This document shows positions 34,177 through 44,656 of a DNA stretch of 64,000 bases, one piece after another. Origin of the DNA: Nageia nagi (Eukaryota > Pinophyta); NCBI GenBank assembly GCA_050084985.1, contig JBITNC010000002.1:26846001-26910000 (forward strand). Direction: 5' to 3'. Position numbers and translations under genes: made by a program. The notes beneath the pieces were generated by a model. The model was not told the origin of the DNA, ran no database searches, and saw nothing but the letters and a program-made list of their open reading frames with translations. How positions within the stretch are numbered: the stretch's first letter is position 1; each line of letters opens with the position of its first letter.

Positions 34177-37085
34177 CTACAAAAAAACAAATAAATATGC
34201 AATAAGAATGTAAACTTTTACAATTTTTCCATCTATACGTATAAAACATCTAATAAGCAAACATGTCCCACATGTGTAAACTCATTAACCACGATCCATA
34301 GAAGGATAAAGTTGGGGTTGTTTTCTTGTATAGAATTAGGCCTTCACCTGGATGCCTGCAAGGTGGAGCCCAGGTACTACCAGTCCTCAACCAGTTCACC
34401 TTGGTCAGTGATATACTCTCACAATTAGAAGTACCTACTATTTTCCAAGGATCCGACGTATCTTGGACTGACCATTTTAATTATCTTGATTAAGGTTTTC
34501 AGTTTTCCTCCTAGGTTATCAGGATAATCCCTGAATGGACGTGCAGACATGTGGTATCACTACACACATGCCTGTCCACCTAATAGAGTTATATCCAATC
34601 CAACAGAGGTCTTAGGGGCAATTAAGACAGACTTACCACCACTCGGTTCTTCGGACTAAAAGGGCTCCAGTCTGCCCTGTCCTCACCTCATGGCTCCCCA
34701 AATAAGTCATGTTGTGGAAAATACGTGCGGATGTATTCATTTTAGGGGTTACTTTCAAATTTTTGCATATTGCAAGTATAAAGCAAATGTGCAAAAATAT
34801 AAAGTAAAGTGAAAATACTTCATCCACACGAACTTGAAACCTTAAGAGACCAAAAATGAGTCCAATGGGTTTTGTACTAACCCCTAAAGGACTTTTACAT
34901 TTTTCATATTTTTGCTCAAGTTCAAAAATAATGAATTTTTCAAATGCTAAGTCCTATTTAGCATTAATCCATAACTTAAAAACATGTATTTAGTCCATGA
35001 CTTAAAACTAAGTTTTCAACATGCATCATGCTTTTTAACTTATAAATTTAAGTACTAAGCATGCTTTAATCCTAACAATGTTAAGAGGCATGCATTTTAA
35101 ACTTAGCATGCAAGATTCAGTTAGCATAACATGCAAGATCTATTTAGCATGCAAGATCTATTTAGCATAACGTAAACATTTAAGTAACATGCAAGATCTA
35201 TTTAGCATGAAAGATCTATTTAGATTTAAGTAAAAAATGATAAAAATCCCCCCCATTTTTACTTAAAGTGCTAACAACTTGGATGCTAAAAAATGATGGG
35301 TAAGTGTGAGGTTTGCCTTTTTGGCACTTAAGGGGGAAACTATAAATATTTAAGTGTGACTAAGGCAAAAAAAAGCAAATCAAAGGTGGAGTGGGTAAAA
35401 AAATAAATACCCAACAACAAGAGGTTGACAAAAAAATGAAAGGGCCATGTGTAAGCCTCAGGGAGGTGGAAAGGTTGGGCAGGGGTGGCAGGGGCCAAAG
35501 TTGGCAAGGAGAGTAGGTGGAGGGTGCGTGAGTAGTGGTAGGCGGAGGCCGTGTGGGGCGGCCAGCCGGTGGTTGACCAGCCAAGTCACGATTGCAGGTC
35601 AGCCGAGAGATGGTGGACGTTAAAAAATGGAAGTGGCATGTAGAAGCCTGCGAGGAAGGCAGTGCAGAGGAGGAGGCGACAGGGGAGGTGCGCAGTGCAA
35701 AAACAAATGGGAAGAGAAGGTCAACATCACACATAAACTATGCAACGCTAGCCTGAGGTGCATTCAAAGTAAAATAGAAGGGGATGTGTGCAAGTGATGT
35801 TTGAGTTACATGGGAAGCGACGGAGCATGCGAAGTGTGCAACGTAGCCAGATTGGGAATTGGCGGTGATCATTATAGGCAAAGAATGAGTGAGTCTGTAC
35901 TGTAGTTGTGTACAGATCCTTGGGGCAGAGTCTGTGATCATTGCAGGCCATGAAACTGAGTCAACATCAAGTGTAGTGACCATCCAACGTATCCGTTTTG
36001 AGCTGAGCTTGTGAGACGGCATCGAGAGGAGGCAAAAAATTTGCAGGTCAGGGAACAGTGGCTGCAGCATGCAGCACACCAAACACATCGCGAGGCTGGG
36101 CAATAGATGCAGTTAAGGGAGCCTACAAACAGTGGTGGTGCATGAAATTAGGTCTACAACAGCATCACCAGTAAATAATGCATGTGATGATAGAGCCTGC
36201 GATCAGTGTGCAGCATATCCAGTGAAGATGGCAGTCTAGATAACGTCGGTTGCTTTGTGCAGCAGGGTAAACACTTCAGATGGTAGTCGAGATATCCAGT
36301 GCAGAGCTGGGGATATAAGCGGGAGGGGCGCGCGCATCAGGTGGAGGCGGAGGAGCGTGGGCAGGAGGAGCCACCCCCATTTTGAATAAAATTTAACATG
36401 TATACGAAATAAATTTAAACCATATATGTTTTTAATTTATTGAACGTGACCCCCCCTGTTTTAAACATTTGCTAATATATATATATTTGTTGATTAGATT
36501 TTACACAGATTTAAAATAAAAATATATATATATATTTTTAATTCTATTTTAAACAAATAAAAAAATATATATATATATGTTTGATTATTTTAAACAAAAC
36601 TAAAATATAGATATAGATATATATATTGAGCCTTTGTAAAAAAAATTGTCCTCCTTTTATTTTTGGAACTGTTGATGCCTTTTGCTTAGGAACATATCAA
36701 TAACTCACTAATGATAGTATATATGAGAAATTTCACAATAATACATTACTATTTTAAGCAAATAGTAATAACATAATACATGTTAGTATATATATTGCAA
36801 TTTTTCATCATATATTGGTATTTAATCAAATAATTTGAACCAACACATACATTTAAGTTCAATATAATATGAAAAATACAATTTTTGCATACTAACCCTT
36901 TTTAACAAGAACTCTAGCAATTTAAAATTGCAAGTAACATAGAGGATTAGTAAAAAATTGCAACTTGTTAATCACAACTTAAAAAGGACTAACACATAGC
37001 AAATAATGTGTTATTAGCATTATGTAATAATCCAAAAAAAATGATCAAATAAGAAGGAATTTTATACCTTTTCTTAAAAATTTAC
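34177..37085 (-). other. Leader of A2, putative intron carrying cargo
   Basis: Donor-like TGGTGAG/GTAAAT at 37091-37080 and acceptor-like TTGTTTTTTTGTAG ending at 34177, two bases before the ATG, both on minus. Order: AT-rich part shared with A3 (37080-36400), cargo (36390-35390), AT-rich part, conserved leader block (about 34900-34300). Splicing is an inference from position and cross-element conservation. Confidence 0.42.
35390..36390 (-). pseudogene. Captured PPR-protein gene fragment in the A2 leader
   Basis: A GC-rich island in AT-rich DNA. Read on minus it shows repeated pentatricopeptide (plant PLS-type) motif remains: DVI-stop-TAIFTGYAAH (about 36250-36200), DVFGVLHAAATVP-stop-PA (about 36090-36045), VDSVSWPAMITDSA (about 35970-35930) and SLPIMITANSQSGYVA (about 35890-35840). 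Two stops stand where the motif normally has Trp. 35740-35390 continues as Pro-rich, CCACC-rich sequence shared with A3. PPR proteins act in organellar RNA editing and processing; this copy has no start, has stops and is not functional. The same segment sits in A3, so capture preceded their split. Confidence 0.72.
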
Positions 37086-37214
37086 CTCACCAAGGGGTGT
37101 AAGATGAGGAATGAAGAAGGATGAAGAACCTCCAATATGTAGCTTCCACACCAAAAGAAGAGCTTCCACAACAAGGAGAGTGTCTACACCTAGAAGAAGA
37201 GCTTCCACAACATG

Positions 37215-37228
37215 GCTCTGATACCAAT
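37215..37228 (-). other. Primer-binding site of A2
   Basis: On minus TTGGTATCAGAGCC follows the 5' LTR. Upstream (37130-37214) the minus strand holds several imperfect copies of a GTGGAAGCTCTTCTT unit, like 44528-44632 in A3. Confidence 0.85.
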
Positions 37229-37727
37229 TGAAGGATTTGAACTAGATCTAAACAAATCCTCTAGGACCTTAGACTAGGAAGCTAAATCATTCATCATCTA
37301 TAATTCTAAGAACATCATTCACACAATATGACACCAATATAATGTGGTTCCTCCCTCCTTGGGAGTACATCCACAACTAGTTCTCTTATTCTTAATCTAT
37401 GTCTCTCTTACAACTATTCTCTTGCTCTCTCCTACACAACCAAGTAGAGTAATCTTACTCCAAGACTTAGATATGTTTACAAGAGGAGAGGCCCTCTATT
37501 TATAGCTTGAGAGCACCTCCCTAACCTTCCTTTAACCCAAGGGTAAGGTTAGGGTTACATTAAATGTATCACCAAACTTCAACCTACCAACTAACCACTT
37601 TGGTAAAGTCAAAGTCTACATATTAAAGAATTCTATTAATCTCTTAAGGTATCTACATACCCTTAAGTGATTAATTGAATTTACAAGGAGTTTAGATATT
37701 CACAATATTTCATTACAAATTCTAACA
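37229..37727 (-). repeat. 5' LTR of A2
   Basis: 499 bp, TGTTAGAATT to CCTTCA on minus. TATAAATA on minus at 37497-37504. Target duplication ACAAG at 37728-37732. Confidence 0.95.
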
Positions 37728-37732
37728 ACAAG

Positions 37733-39506
37733 CTATATCAACCTTCTTCCTACATAGTCTTTGTGTCAAGAGATGTAAAGTTCAATGAACTACCTAAAGA
37801 TTTTACTTCTTATGAGAACCTTGATGAAGGTGATGATTCCTTTATTGCTCCTCACTTATTGGATGTTAGTGTGGATTTGTCACCTAAGGAACAAAACTCT
37901 CCAACATAAAGGATAATAATGATATGGCCATTAATAAATTTTTATTTTCCAAAATTGATTGCAAGAATGAGCCCTCATCCTACAAAGAAGCTTCAAAGCA
38001 CAAGTGCTGGATGAATGTAATGAATTGGAGTATGAGGTTCTAATAAAGAATCAAACTTGGGATTTGGTTCCTTATCCTAATGAATGTAATGTGATTGAAA
38101 ATAAATGGATTTATAAGGTAAAATATAACTCAATTGGAGAGATTGAGAAATACAAAGCAAGGTTAGTAGCTAAGGATTTCGCTCAAAAATATGGACTTGA
38201 TTGTGAGGAAACCTTTTTTCTAGTGGCAAAGATTCCTACTATCAGGGTAATCCTTGCTCTTTCAGTAACTTAGGGATGGAAAGTTTTTCAACTAGATATC
38301 AAGAGTGCTTTTCTCAATGGTGACTTGGATGTAGAAATCTACATGAGCCAACCAGAAGGGTTTGTTGTGGAAGGCAAAGAATCACTTGTTTATAAGTTAA
38401 AGAAGTCCTTATATGGACTTAAGCAAGTACCTAGGGCTTGACATAAAAAAAATTTAAGATAATTTGAGGATATTGGGTTTGCTAAATGCTTCTCTAACTC
38501 AAATATTTATGTGCTCAACCAAGGACAAGATTTGATCTTGATTCTTCTCTATGTTGATGATCTGTTGATTATAGGAAATAATATTATCCTCATATAAGAA
38601 TGTATTTCCACACTTAAGGTAAGTTTTTAAATGACAAACCTAGGTATATTACACTACTACCTTGGTATGTAAGTGTACCAATACAAGAATTGTACTTATC
38701 TTAATCAATCCAAGTATCTTAAACATCTTGCAAAAGTTTAGAATGGAAGAATGCAAACCTGTTGCAATCCCAGTCTCTCTTGAAATCACTTTGTATCTTA
38801 GTTCCAACTCTTAATTGGTAGATGCTATGAATTACATGCAACTAATTGGTAGTCTTCTTTATTTGACTATCTCCAAGAGAGATATTGCCTTTACCATCAA
38901 TTTGATGGCTAGCTTTATGCAAAAGCTGTATGTTGAGCACCTCAATGTTATTAAGCAAATTTTAAGGTATGTTACGGGAAGTAAGGATCTTTCTCTCAAG
39001 TATGACAAGTTGCCCTCATTTTTTATCTTAAGATTCTCAAATTTTGACTATGGAGGAGATAGAAATGACATAAAATCAACCTATTCTTATGTGTTTAGCA
39101 TTGGTTCAAGTGCGATCTCTTGAGCTTCCAAGAAGTAGCCTACTATGATCTCTCCACCACTAAGGTTGAATATTGTGCAATGTTAGTTGCATCCCAGGAA
39201 GCCATTTGGTTAAGGCATATTCTAAAATAAATAGGGTATGAGCAAGTTCATCCATCTCAAATTTCTTCAGATAATCAATCAGCTATCGTTTTAAAAGAGA
39301 ATCTTATTTTTCATCAAATGATAAAGCATGTAAAAATCCAAGTCCATTTCATCAGAGAGAAGGTTCTGGATGGTCTTTTACACTTGCAGTATTGTCCACT
39401 GATCTTAAAATCTACTAATTCATTCACCAAGCCCCTTTCTGAAGGTTATTTTTGTAGGCTTTGTGAATCTATTAGGTTGGTGAAGTTGCCCTTAAAAAGG
39501 GAGTAA
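37733..39506 (+). pseudogene. Integrase end, RT and RNase H of element E polyprotein
   Basis: Continuation of 26869-28935 after A2. It starts in the integrase/RT linker (FVSRDVKFNELPKD). RT: 38004-38273 (NQTWDLVPYPNECNVIENKW), then QLDIKSAFLNGDLDVEIYM. The active site YVDD is intact at 38550-38561. RNase H 38815-39123 (DYGGDRNDIKSTYSYVFSIG). It ends TAA 39504-39506 after VKLPLKRE. Several stops and frame changes occur. TAA at 38812-38814 falls on the same codon as stops in A1 and A2. Confidence 0.9.
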
Positions 39507-39842
39507 ATATTGAATTCTTGTTGAATCCATTGTAATTTCTTCCTTCTTAATAAAGTTATTTTGGTTTGTATACTTTGTTTATACATTCTTTTATTTGGTG
39601 ACTATAAGTATGGATTTGGCATCTTAGTGATGACTTATAGTGTACCATAAATCCAAGCATGTTATATTAGGAAGAAAGTTCTTGATGGAACAACTGCAAT
39701 TCTATTCATTTGACTTTGGCTCTCCTAATTTATTCACCAACCACTTTAGAAACTTTGTTATGCACACTTTGAAAGTTTCTTATGGTAGTGAAGTTATTCT
39801 CAAGGGGGAGTGAAGGTTGAATTCATGTTTATGATGACAACT
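39507..39842 (+). other. 3' region of element E
   Basis: Non-coding. 39596-39650 resembles the A-family 3' UTR (GGTGACTATAAGTATGG, GTGATGACTTATAGTG). The ~50-bp hairpin array is absent. TCTCAAGGGGGAGTGAAG at about 39798-39815 repeats the end-of-pol signature a second time. The purine tract and first part of the LTR are lost. Confidence 0.6.
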
Positions 39843-40164
39843 TGAAAATTGAAAAGGGGTTAAATATAGGGTTGGTTTCTTCTTATAAAAAGTGAAGAAC
39901 CCTTCCCTCCTCTAGTTACACAATTGTAATGCAGGATTTGCTATACGTTTAGATTTTGAGAGGGAGAGAAGAGATTTTGTCAAAGAGGTCATTGAGAATA
40001 AGATCTTAGTTAGTGGATGTACTCCTAAGGAGGGATGAACCATTTTATATCTTATGTTATTTGTGAGATTGGTTTAAATTGTTATGTTATTGTGTTGATG
40101 TTGAAAGTGCTTTCTTGAGATCTTAGGAGATTAGAAGTTAATTAAAAAAAGGTTAATTTCTTTA
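39843..40164 (+). repeat. 3' LTR of element E, lacking its first ~137 bp
   Basis: It aligns with 24340-24663 (GGTTTCTTCTTATAAAAAG, TTACACAATTGTAATGCA, GAGATCTT). It ends TTTCTTTA where the 5' LTR has TTTCTTCA. GGATT follows, matching the left duplication. Confidence 0.88.
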
Positions 40165-40169
40165 GGATT

Positions 40170-40487
40170 CATGCATGATGATTTCATTCAGGGGAATTGG
40201 GGACCCCATGTGGAGAAGATTGGGAGTTTGGAGCTCAAGGTCCACTTGCTTTTGCTCACCTTGATTTTCTTATTTATAGGTTTCTCATTCTAGGAGCAAC
40301 ATTGCTTTACCCATTGCTACAAGAAATTTAGAGGAGATAATTCATTATAATCCTTCATTGCTTTCTAAAGAGAATTCCACATGGGAGACAGCAAAGATTC
40401 TCTCCTATCCTATTTTGGGGTTGCTTGAGGGTAAGCAATCTTAAGAGAGAGGCTTTGTAACATCTCTTCTTGTAGCATATAAAATAA
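40170..40487. other. Unassigned sequence between element E and the solo LTR
   Basis: No ORF, primer site or known repeat recognised. It is the target DNA into which E inserted, continuous in origin with 24205 and upstream. Confidence 0.4.
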
Positions 40488-41630
40488 TGTAATAACCAAT
40501 AGGGAACATTTTAATAATATTCCTTTGGTATTTATTTTATAGTTATTTTGTATTAACTTGTGATAGGAATTAATTGGTCCATGGACCCTAATGTGAGCCC
40601 TTAGCAGTACATATCCCTCCCAAGTGTAGATTAAGAAATAATAATGTACTTGGAGATCTTGAACTTGATTATGGGAATCCCAAGGTATTATATTTATAAA
40701 TTAGCCAAGATACTAGATTGTATGCTTATGCTATCCATGGGGAGATTCTTAGACCCCATGTTGGCAAACCCAGACTCTTAGGCCCCCACGCATGACTCCC
40801 AGACCCACATGGGCATGTGTGGTACCCTTAGACCCTGGATTGGCATTTATGGTACCTTGGAATCCCATGTTGGCATGCCTAATACCTAGGCACCCATGTT
40901 GGGCATCTCGCACCCTTTTGAGGCTAACATTGGGGCCTTAAAGCCTAGTGATGATTTTGAGGTGGAATCTAGGTCTTGGTGAGAGTCTAAAGAGATAAGG
41001 AGGTTCATTTTTCATATGATTATTAATTATTAATTCTACTTTCATACATCACCTGATGGAAAAATACCTTGGCAAAGCGTTAAGTGAATTCTTTAGGTGG
41101 AGCACCTAAGAGGATTACCAAGCGAAGGAAACTTGGTAATCTATGACAATTGGTGGAGCACCATTGCCCATTTGGTGGATTTGAGGTGGAGTCTCTACCA
41201 TGCAAGTGGTTATCCAGATCTAAGGAGGGCCCCTTCAGTGGGGAGGAGTTAGATTATGAGGAGGCATTATTGTCCCTATGTTCATCTGGCATCATCAAGA
41301 GAGTCATCTGACATAGTTAATCACCTAGGAGGCTAACGTTAGGCCCTTTGGGCATATCTTATATTATTTCTCATTATTGATCATAATAAAAGTCATGTGC
41401 TTATTTGGATCTCAACATTGTGTTCATATTGTTCATTGTATGTATGTGTTGAGCATTATTATGTTGTATATTATGTTTTTGGCCCATCATTAGCATTGTA
41501 TGAAGTTTGTATGCATGTGGAGACCCACGTTGGTACCCTACAATTTGTGTTGCATGTTATGGATGCCATAGTTATTTTATTTTGTAATTAATTATCCATA
41601 TTTATTGAGGATCTCATTTGGGATATTACA
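40488..41630 (+). repeat. Solo LTR of family C, probably gypsy-type
   Basis: 1143 bp bounded by perfect 7-bp inverted termini TGTAATA and TATTACA. Its last ~120 bp match 8405-8531, where a primer site follows; here none does, and no purine tract precedes it, so it stands alone. Flanks (aataa and gatgc) do not match, so the duplication is lost or the LTR arose by recombination between copies. 40740-40930 holds loosely repeated GACCC..ATGTTGGCAT phrases. The start is the best TG candidate rather than certain. Confidence 0.65.
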
Positions 41631-44054
41631 GATGCATAAACATGGATGCCCATTCCTTTATGAAAAATTTCATTTATATTTTTCTAATTCTCTAAGTGGA
41701 CTTTGATTCATTAGATTTCTTAGAGTCATCAATACTTCACCTATTTTTATAATAAGGTAAATAGTATTATAAAAAAGAGGTGGGTTTTAATAGGATCCCC
41801 AAAGCCCATCACATTGAGTAATTAATCTAGTATGGTGATAGAAGTGTACTCATTATTAAATAGTGGTTAAGCTACATTTATACCTTTGCTACCACCAACT
41901 ATTACATATCACTACTCATAGAAATTCATTTGAAATAAACAAAACCAATTGATGGCAAGTTCAAAATACAACATCCCAACTAAAATTTCAAGGGAGGGGA
42001 TTTCATTCCCCTTTTCTTGGTGTTGGGTGTTGCCTTTTGGTCCAAATATTTCATTTTCCTCTTATTTCCTTGCATGGTGGTGGCAATTTTCCTAGCTTTA
42101 TTTTTAGGCATAGTATCCTTGGAGTACTTCAAACTTGGAGGCATGACGATAGACAAAGGCTTGATATTGATTACAATCTTCATGGAGGATCCTGACCTCT
42201 CCTTTTATTTTACATCAGGGGTGGTTGGTGGTTTGGGTGTAAATACCAAAGGTAGATTATTGGAATGGCTCTCATGCTAAGGATTCTTTGGGTTTACTAT
42301 ATTTGTTTGCATACCTTTGCTTTTCATTTCCACATCTTACTTCTAGAATTATTTAAACTTTTAGAGGTATCATCTAGAGCCCTCGTTAAGTCTTCTTTAT
42401 CCTTGTTATCTTCCATAGGAGGGCCTTTAGGCTTGCATGGCTACATAGTGTCCACAACTGATTCCCCTTTTGGTTGACCTTTTTTTGTCTTTGTATCATA
42501 GGCTACCTTAACATTGATTTAGCCACCATCAACCTTTATTTCCTTTTTCTTATTAGGTTTAAGGTTATTTAGTTCCTTATTTTTTGTGTACTCCTTCTCC
42601 TTCTTGTTAAACAGATCCTTTTGATTGGTGTATTTAGGGATATTTGGGATGTCCTCAACCTCAAGGTTTCCAAGGTTGGCCTGGGGCTTCTTTCCCTTCA
42701 TGTTATTCAGTATCTTACTTCACCTTTCCCCTATTACCAAACTAAGAACATCCATCTTCATAGCTTATGTAGGAGGGGGTTTCTTGCCTCGTCTTATCCT
42801 TATATTTTGGATTTTCTCCCTATCTTTAAATGGTCCCTCTTTACCGTTTTCCACCTTAACTACTTCCTACTCCTACTAAGTCAAATTTTGGTAGTAATTT
42901 ATATGAGGGTTGTGAGGTCACCACCATCTTGTACATGAGTTTCATTAGGCCTTGGTACCTAGGCTCTACCCATGTTCCATTTTTAATCATTTCCACATAA
43001 TTACTCAGGGAATTCGACATATATGCTACAAAGTTAATTTCCCAATCCCATTTTCTATACCCAATCAAAAGTGATTTAGTAAGAGAAAGTGAGTTCCAAA
43101 TACCATGGTGTACCTTCCATTGAGAGTAAAATAATGGATAATCCATTTTGCCATATGGTCCCAGGGTTTGGGGAGTTTTTGAAAGATGTATTTGATACCT
43201 TTTTTAATAGGTTATTCTTCTTTAGCAAATAAAACCTCAATTTTGGATTATTTATCTTTCTCTTTCCATCGTAGATATCTCCCATCGATACTAAGTCTCA
43301 TCACTTCCATGGAGAAATTGATCAATATCAACCCAACTTGGGTCCTATTGCCTTCCTAGCTCTCTAAAATTTTCTTGGAGATGGCAAGGATGAAATCATT
43401 GCATAATTATAGGTATCTCATGATATTAGCTCTTTGGAAGAGATCCCAACATTCACCATTGCGCTTCACCTCCCTAACATTGCTTGGCCCATTTCTACAA
43501 TCCTTCCCCATATTTCTAGGATGATAGAGCTATCTCATAAATGTAAAGAAGTTAAGAAGGAAACTAAGTGCCTCCATGACTTTCCACCTATAGACTTATA
43601 CCATCTAACATTATGATAATTTGCATCTATATCAATCAATTCTTCAAATTGAAATTAGTGAGGCTTGTGTGATATTATGGGGCCCTTATCTTTGTGCCCC
43701 ATTTGGTAGTGTACAAGCCTATCTTCCTCATTAATTTGCATCAAGATATATGTCAAATAGAGAAAGAGGGAGAAGGAATAGTAATTATTTAACATCAAAT
43801 AGTAATCATGATAGTTTCATGGGTTCCATCTTATAGCATAATTGAGGACATTAGACCTCTTCTTTTTCCACTTTTTCATTCTTACTTCACCTTGAATGCT
43901 TTTTGGCTAGCTCATCCTAAGACCATTTTTTGGTCTCTTGATCACGGGTTCCTTGTCACCTCACATCAGAATGTGGGCTTGGATAATAATGAAAGGATTT
44001 GTCCACTCTACTCTAGAGTGGATTATTTTCTTTCACTATCTCTTCTATAGTTTT
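41631..44054 (-). pseudogene. LINE ORF1 C-terminal part and ORF2 start
   Basis: Continuation on minus of 53760-52434, separated by A3. 43285-42856 has short reading pieces. 42701-42519 and 42183-41980 are lysine-rich, charged stretches (KKEKEYTKNKELNN; RKIATTMQGNKRKMKY) typical of the linker after the ORF1 zinc knuckle. At 41817-41780 the minus strand reads NVMGFGDPIKTHL, which resembles the NVRGLG-type opening of the ORF2 endonuclease of plant LINEs. The family C LTR then cuts it off. No RT domain remains. Nonsense changes and frameshifts throughout. Confidence 0.6.
44050..44054. repeat. Target-site duplication of A3, left copy (GTTTT)
   Basis: GTTTT before TGTTAG equals GTTTT at 52429-52433 after CCTTCA. 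Confidence 0.92.
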
Positions 44055-44513
44055 TGTTAGAATTTGTAATGAAATATTGTGAATATCTAAACTCCTTGTA
44101 AATTCAATTAATCACCTAAAGGATATGTAGATACCTTAAGGGATTAATTGAATTCTTTATTATGTAGACTTTGACTTTACCAAGTGGTTAGTTGGTAGGT
44201 TAAAGTTAGGTGATACATTTATTGTAACCCTAACCTTACCCTTGGGTTAAAGGGAGGTTAGGGAGGTACTCTCAAGCTATAAATAGAGGGCCTCTCCTCT
44301 TGTAACATAACTAAGTTTTTGGAGTAAGATTACTCTACTAGTTGTGTAGGAGAGAAAGAGAATAGTTGTAAGAGGGGCATACTTGAGAATTGAGATACTA
44401 GTTGTGGATGTACTCCCAAGGAGGGAGGAACCACATTATATTTGTGTTATCTTGTGTATGATTGAGTTTCCTAGTCTTGGTCCTTGAGGATTAGATCTAG
44501 TCTAAATCCTTCA
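44055..44513 (+). repeat. 5' LTR of A3
   Basis: 459 bp, TGTTAGAATT to CCTTCA. TATAAATA at 44278-44285. Partner 51970-52428. It is about 20-40 bp shorter than the A1 and A2 LTRs through small internal deletions. Confidence 0.95.
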
Positions 44514-44514
44514 A

Positions 44515-44527
44515 TTGGTATCAGAGC
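44515..44527 (+). other. Primer-binding site of A3
   Basis: TTGGTATCAGAGC one base after the LTR. It is the unaltered initiator Met-tRNA type. Confidence 0.88.
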
Positions 44528-44632
44528 TTGGTGTGGAAGCTCTTCTTCTTGGTGTGGAAGCTCTTCTTCTTGGTGTGGAAGCTTTTCTTCTTGGTGTGGA
44601 AGCTCTTCTTCTTGGTGTGGAAGCTCTTATTC
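44528..44632 (+). repeat. Five tandem 21-bp units next to the primer site (A3)
   Basis: TTGGTGTGGAAGCTCTTCTTC repeats at 44528, 44549, 44570, 44591 and 44612 with few changes. A1 has one copy; A2 has several degenerate ones. The unit begins TTGGT, like the primer site, and lies in the presumed first exon before the donor at 44657. Confidence 0.92.
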
Positions 44633-44656
44633 CTTCAATTTTAAGGTCTTGGTGAG

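Larger units (their letters stand above)
28936..37727 (-). mobile_element. Complete Ty1/copia element A2 (8792 bp) with PPR-derived cargo
   Basis: Minus-strand order: 5' LTR 37229-37727, primer site 37215-37228, leader 34177-37085 with GC-rich cargo, gag-pol 34174-30254, hairpin array about 30215-29925, purine tract 29443-29435, 3' LTR 28936-29434. ACAAG flanks it. The LTRs differ at about four positions by eye, the fewest of the three A copies, so it may be the youngest. gag-pol carries about eight stops. It lies inside pol of element E. Confidence 0.95.
24206..40164 (+). mobile_element. Ty1/copia element E, split by A2
   Basis: The 5' LTR is 24206-24663 and the shortened 3' LTR 39843-40164. 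GGATT flanks it on both sides (24201-24205 and 40165-40169), so the original ends are preserved. A2 plus its ACAAG duplication sits inside pol at 28936-37732; without it the element is about 7.2 kb. Layout is as in the A family: primer site, long leader, gag-pol, 3' region. The 3' LTR lacks its first ~137 bp. Stops and frameshifts are more numerous than in A1-A3, fitting greater age. Confidence 0.9.

Noticed and set aside
35360-35734. 124-residue Pro/Thr/Ser-rich minus ORF as a separate host gene
   Set aside because: It lies in the shared cargo tail of A2; the A3 counterpart has a different frame, so it is not a kept protein.
42017-42938. Plus-strand ORFs (42017-42280, 42621-42938) resembling hydrophobic proteins
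   Set aside because: They are antisense to the lysine-rich LINE ORF1; Lys-rich codons read backwards give Phe/Leu-rich frames.
43808-44050. 80-residue plus ORF just before A3
   Set aside because: No recognisable motif; it is in LINE-derived sequence on the opposite strand and ends near the A3 insertion.
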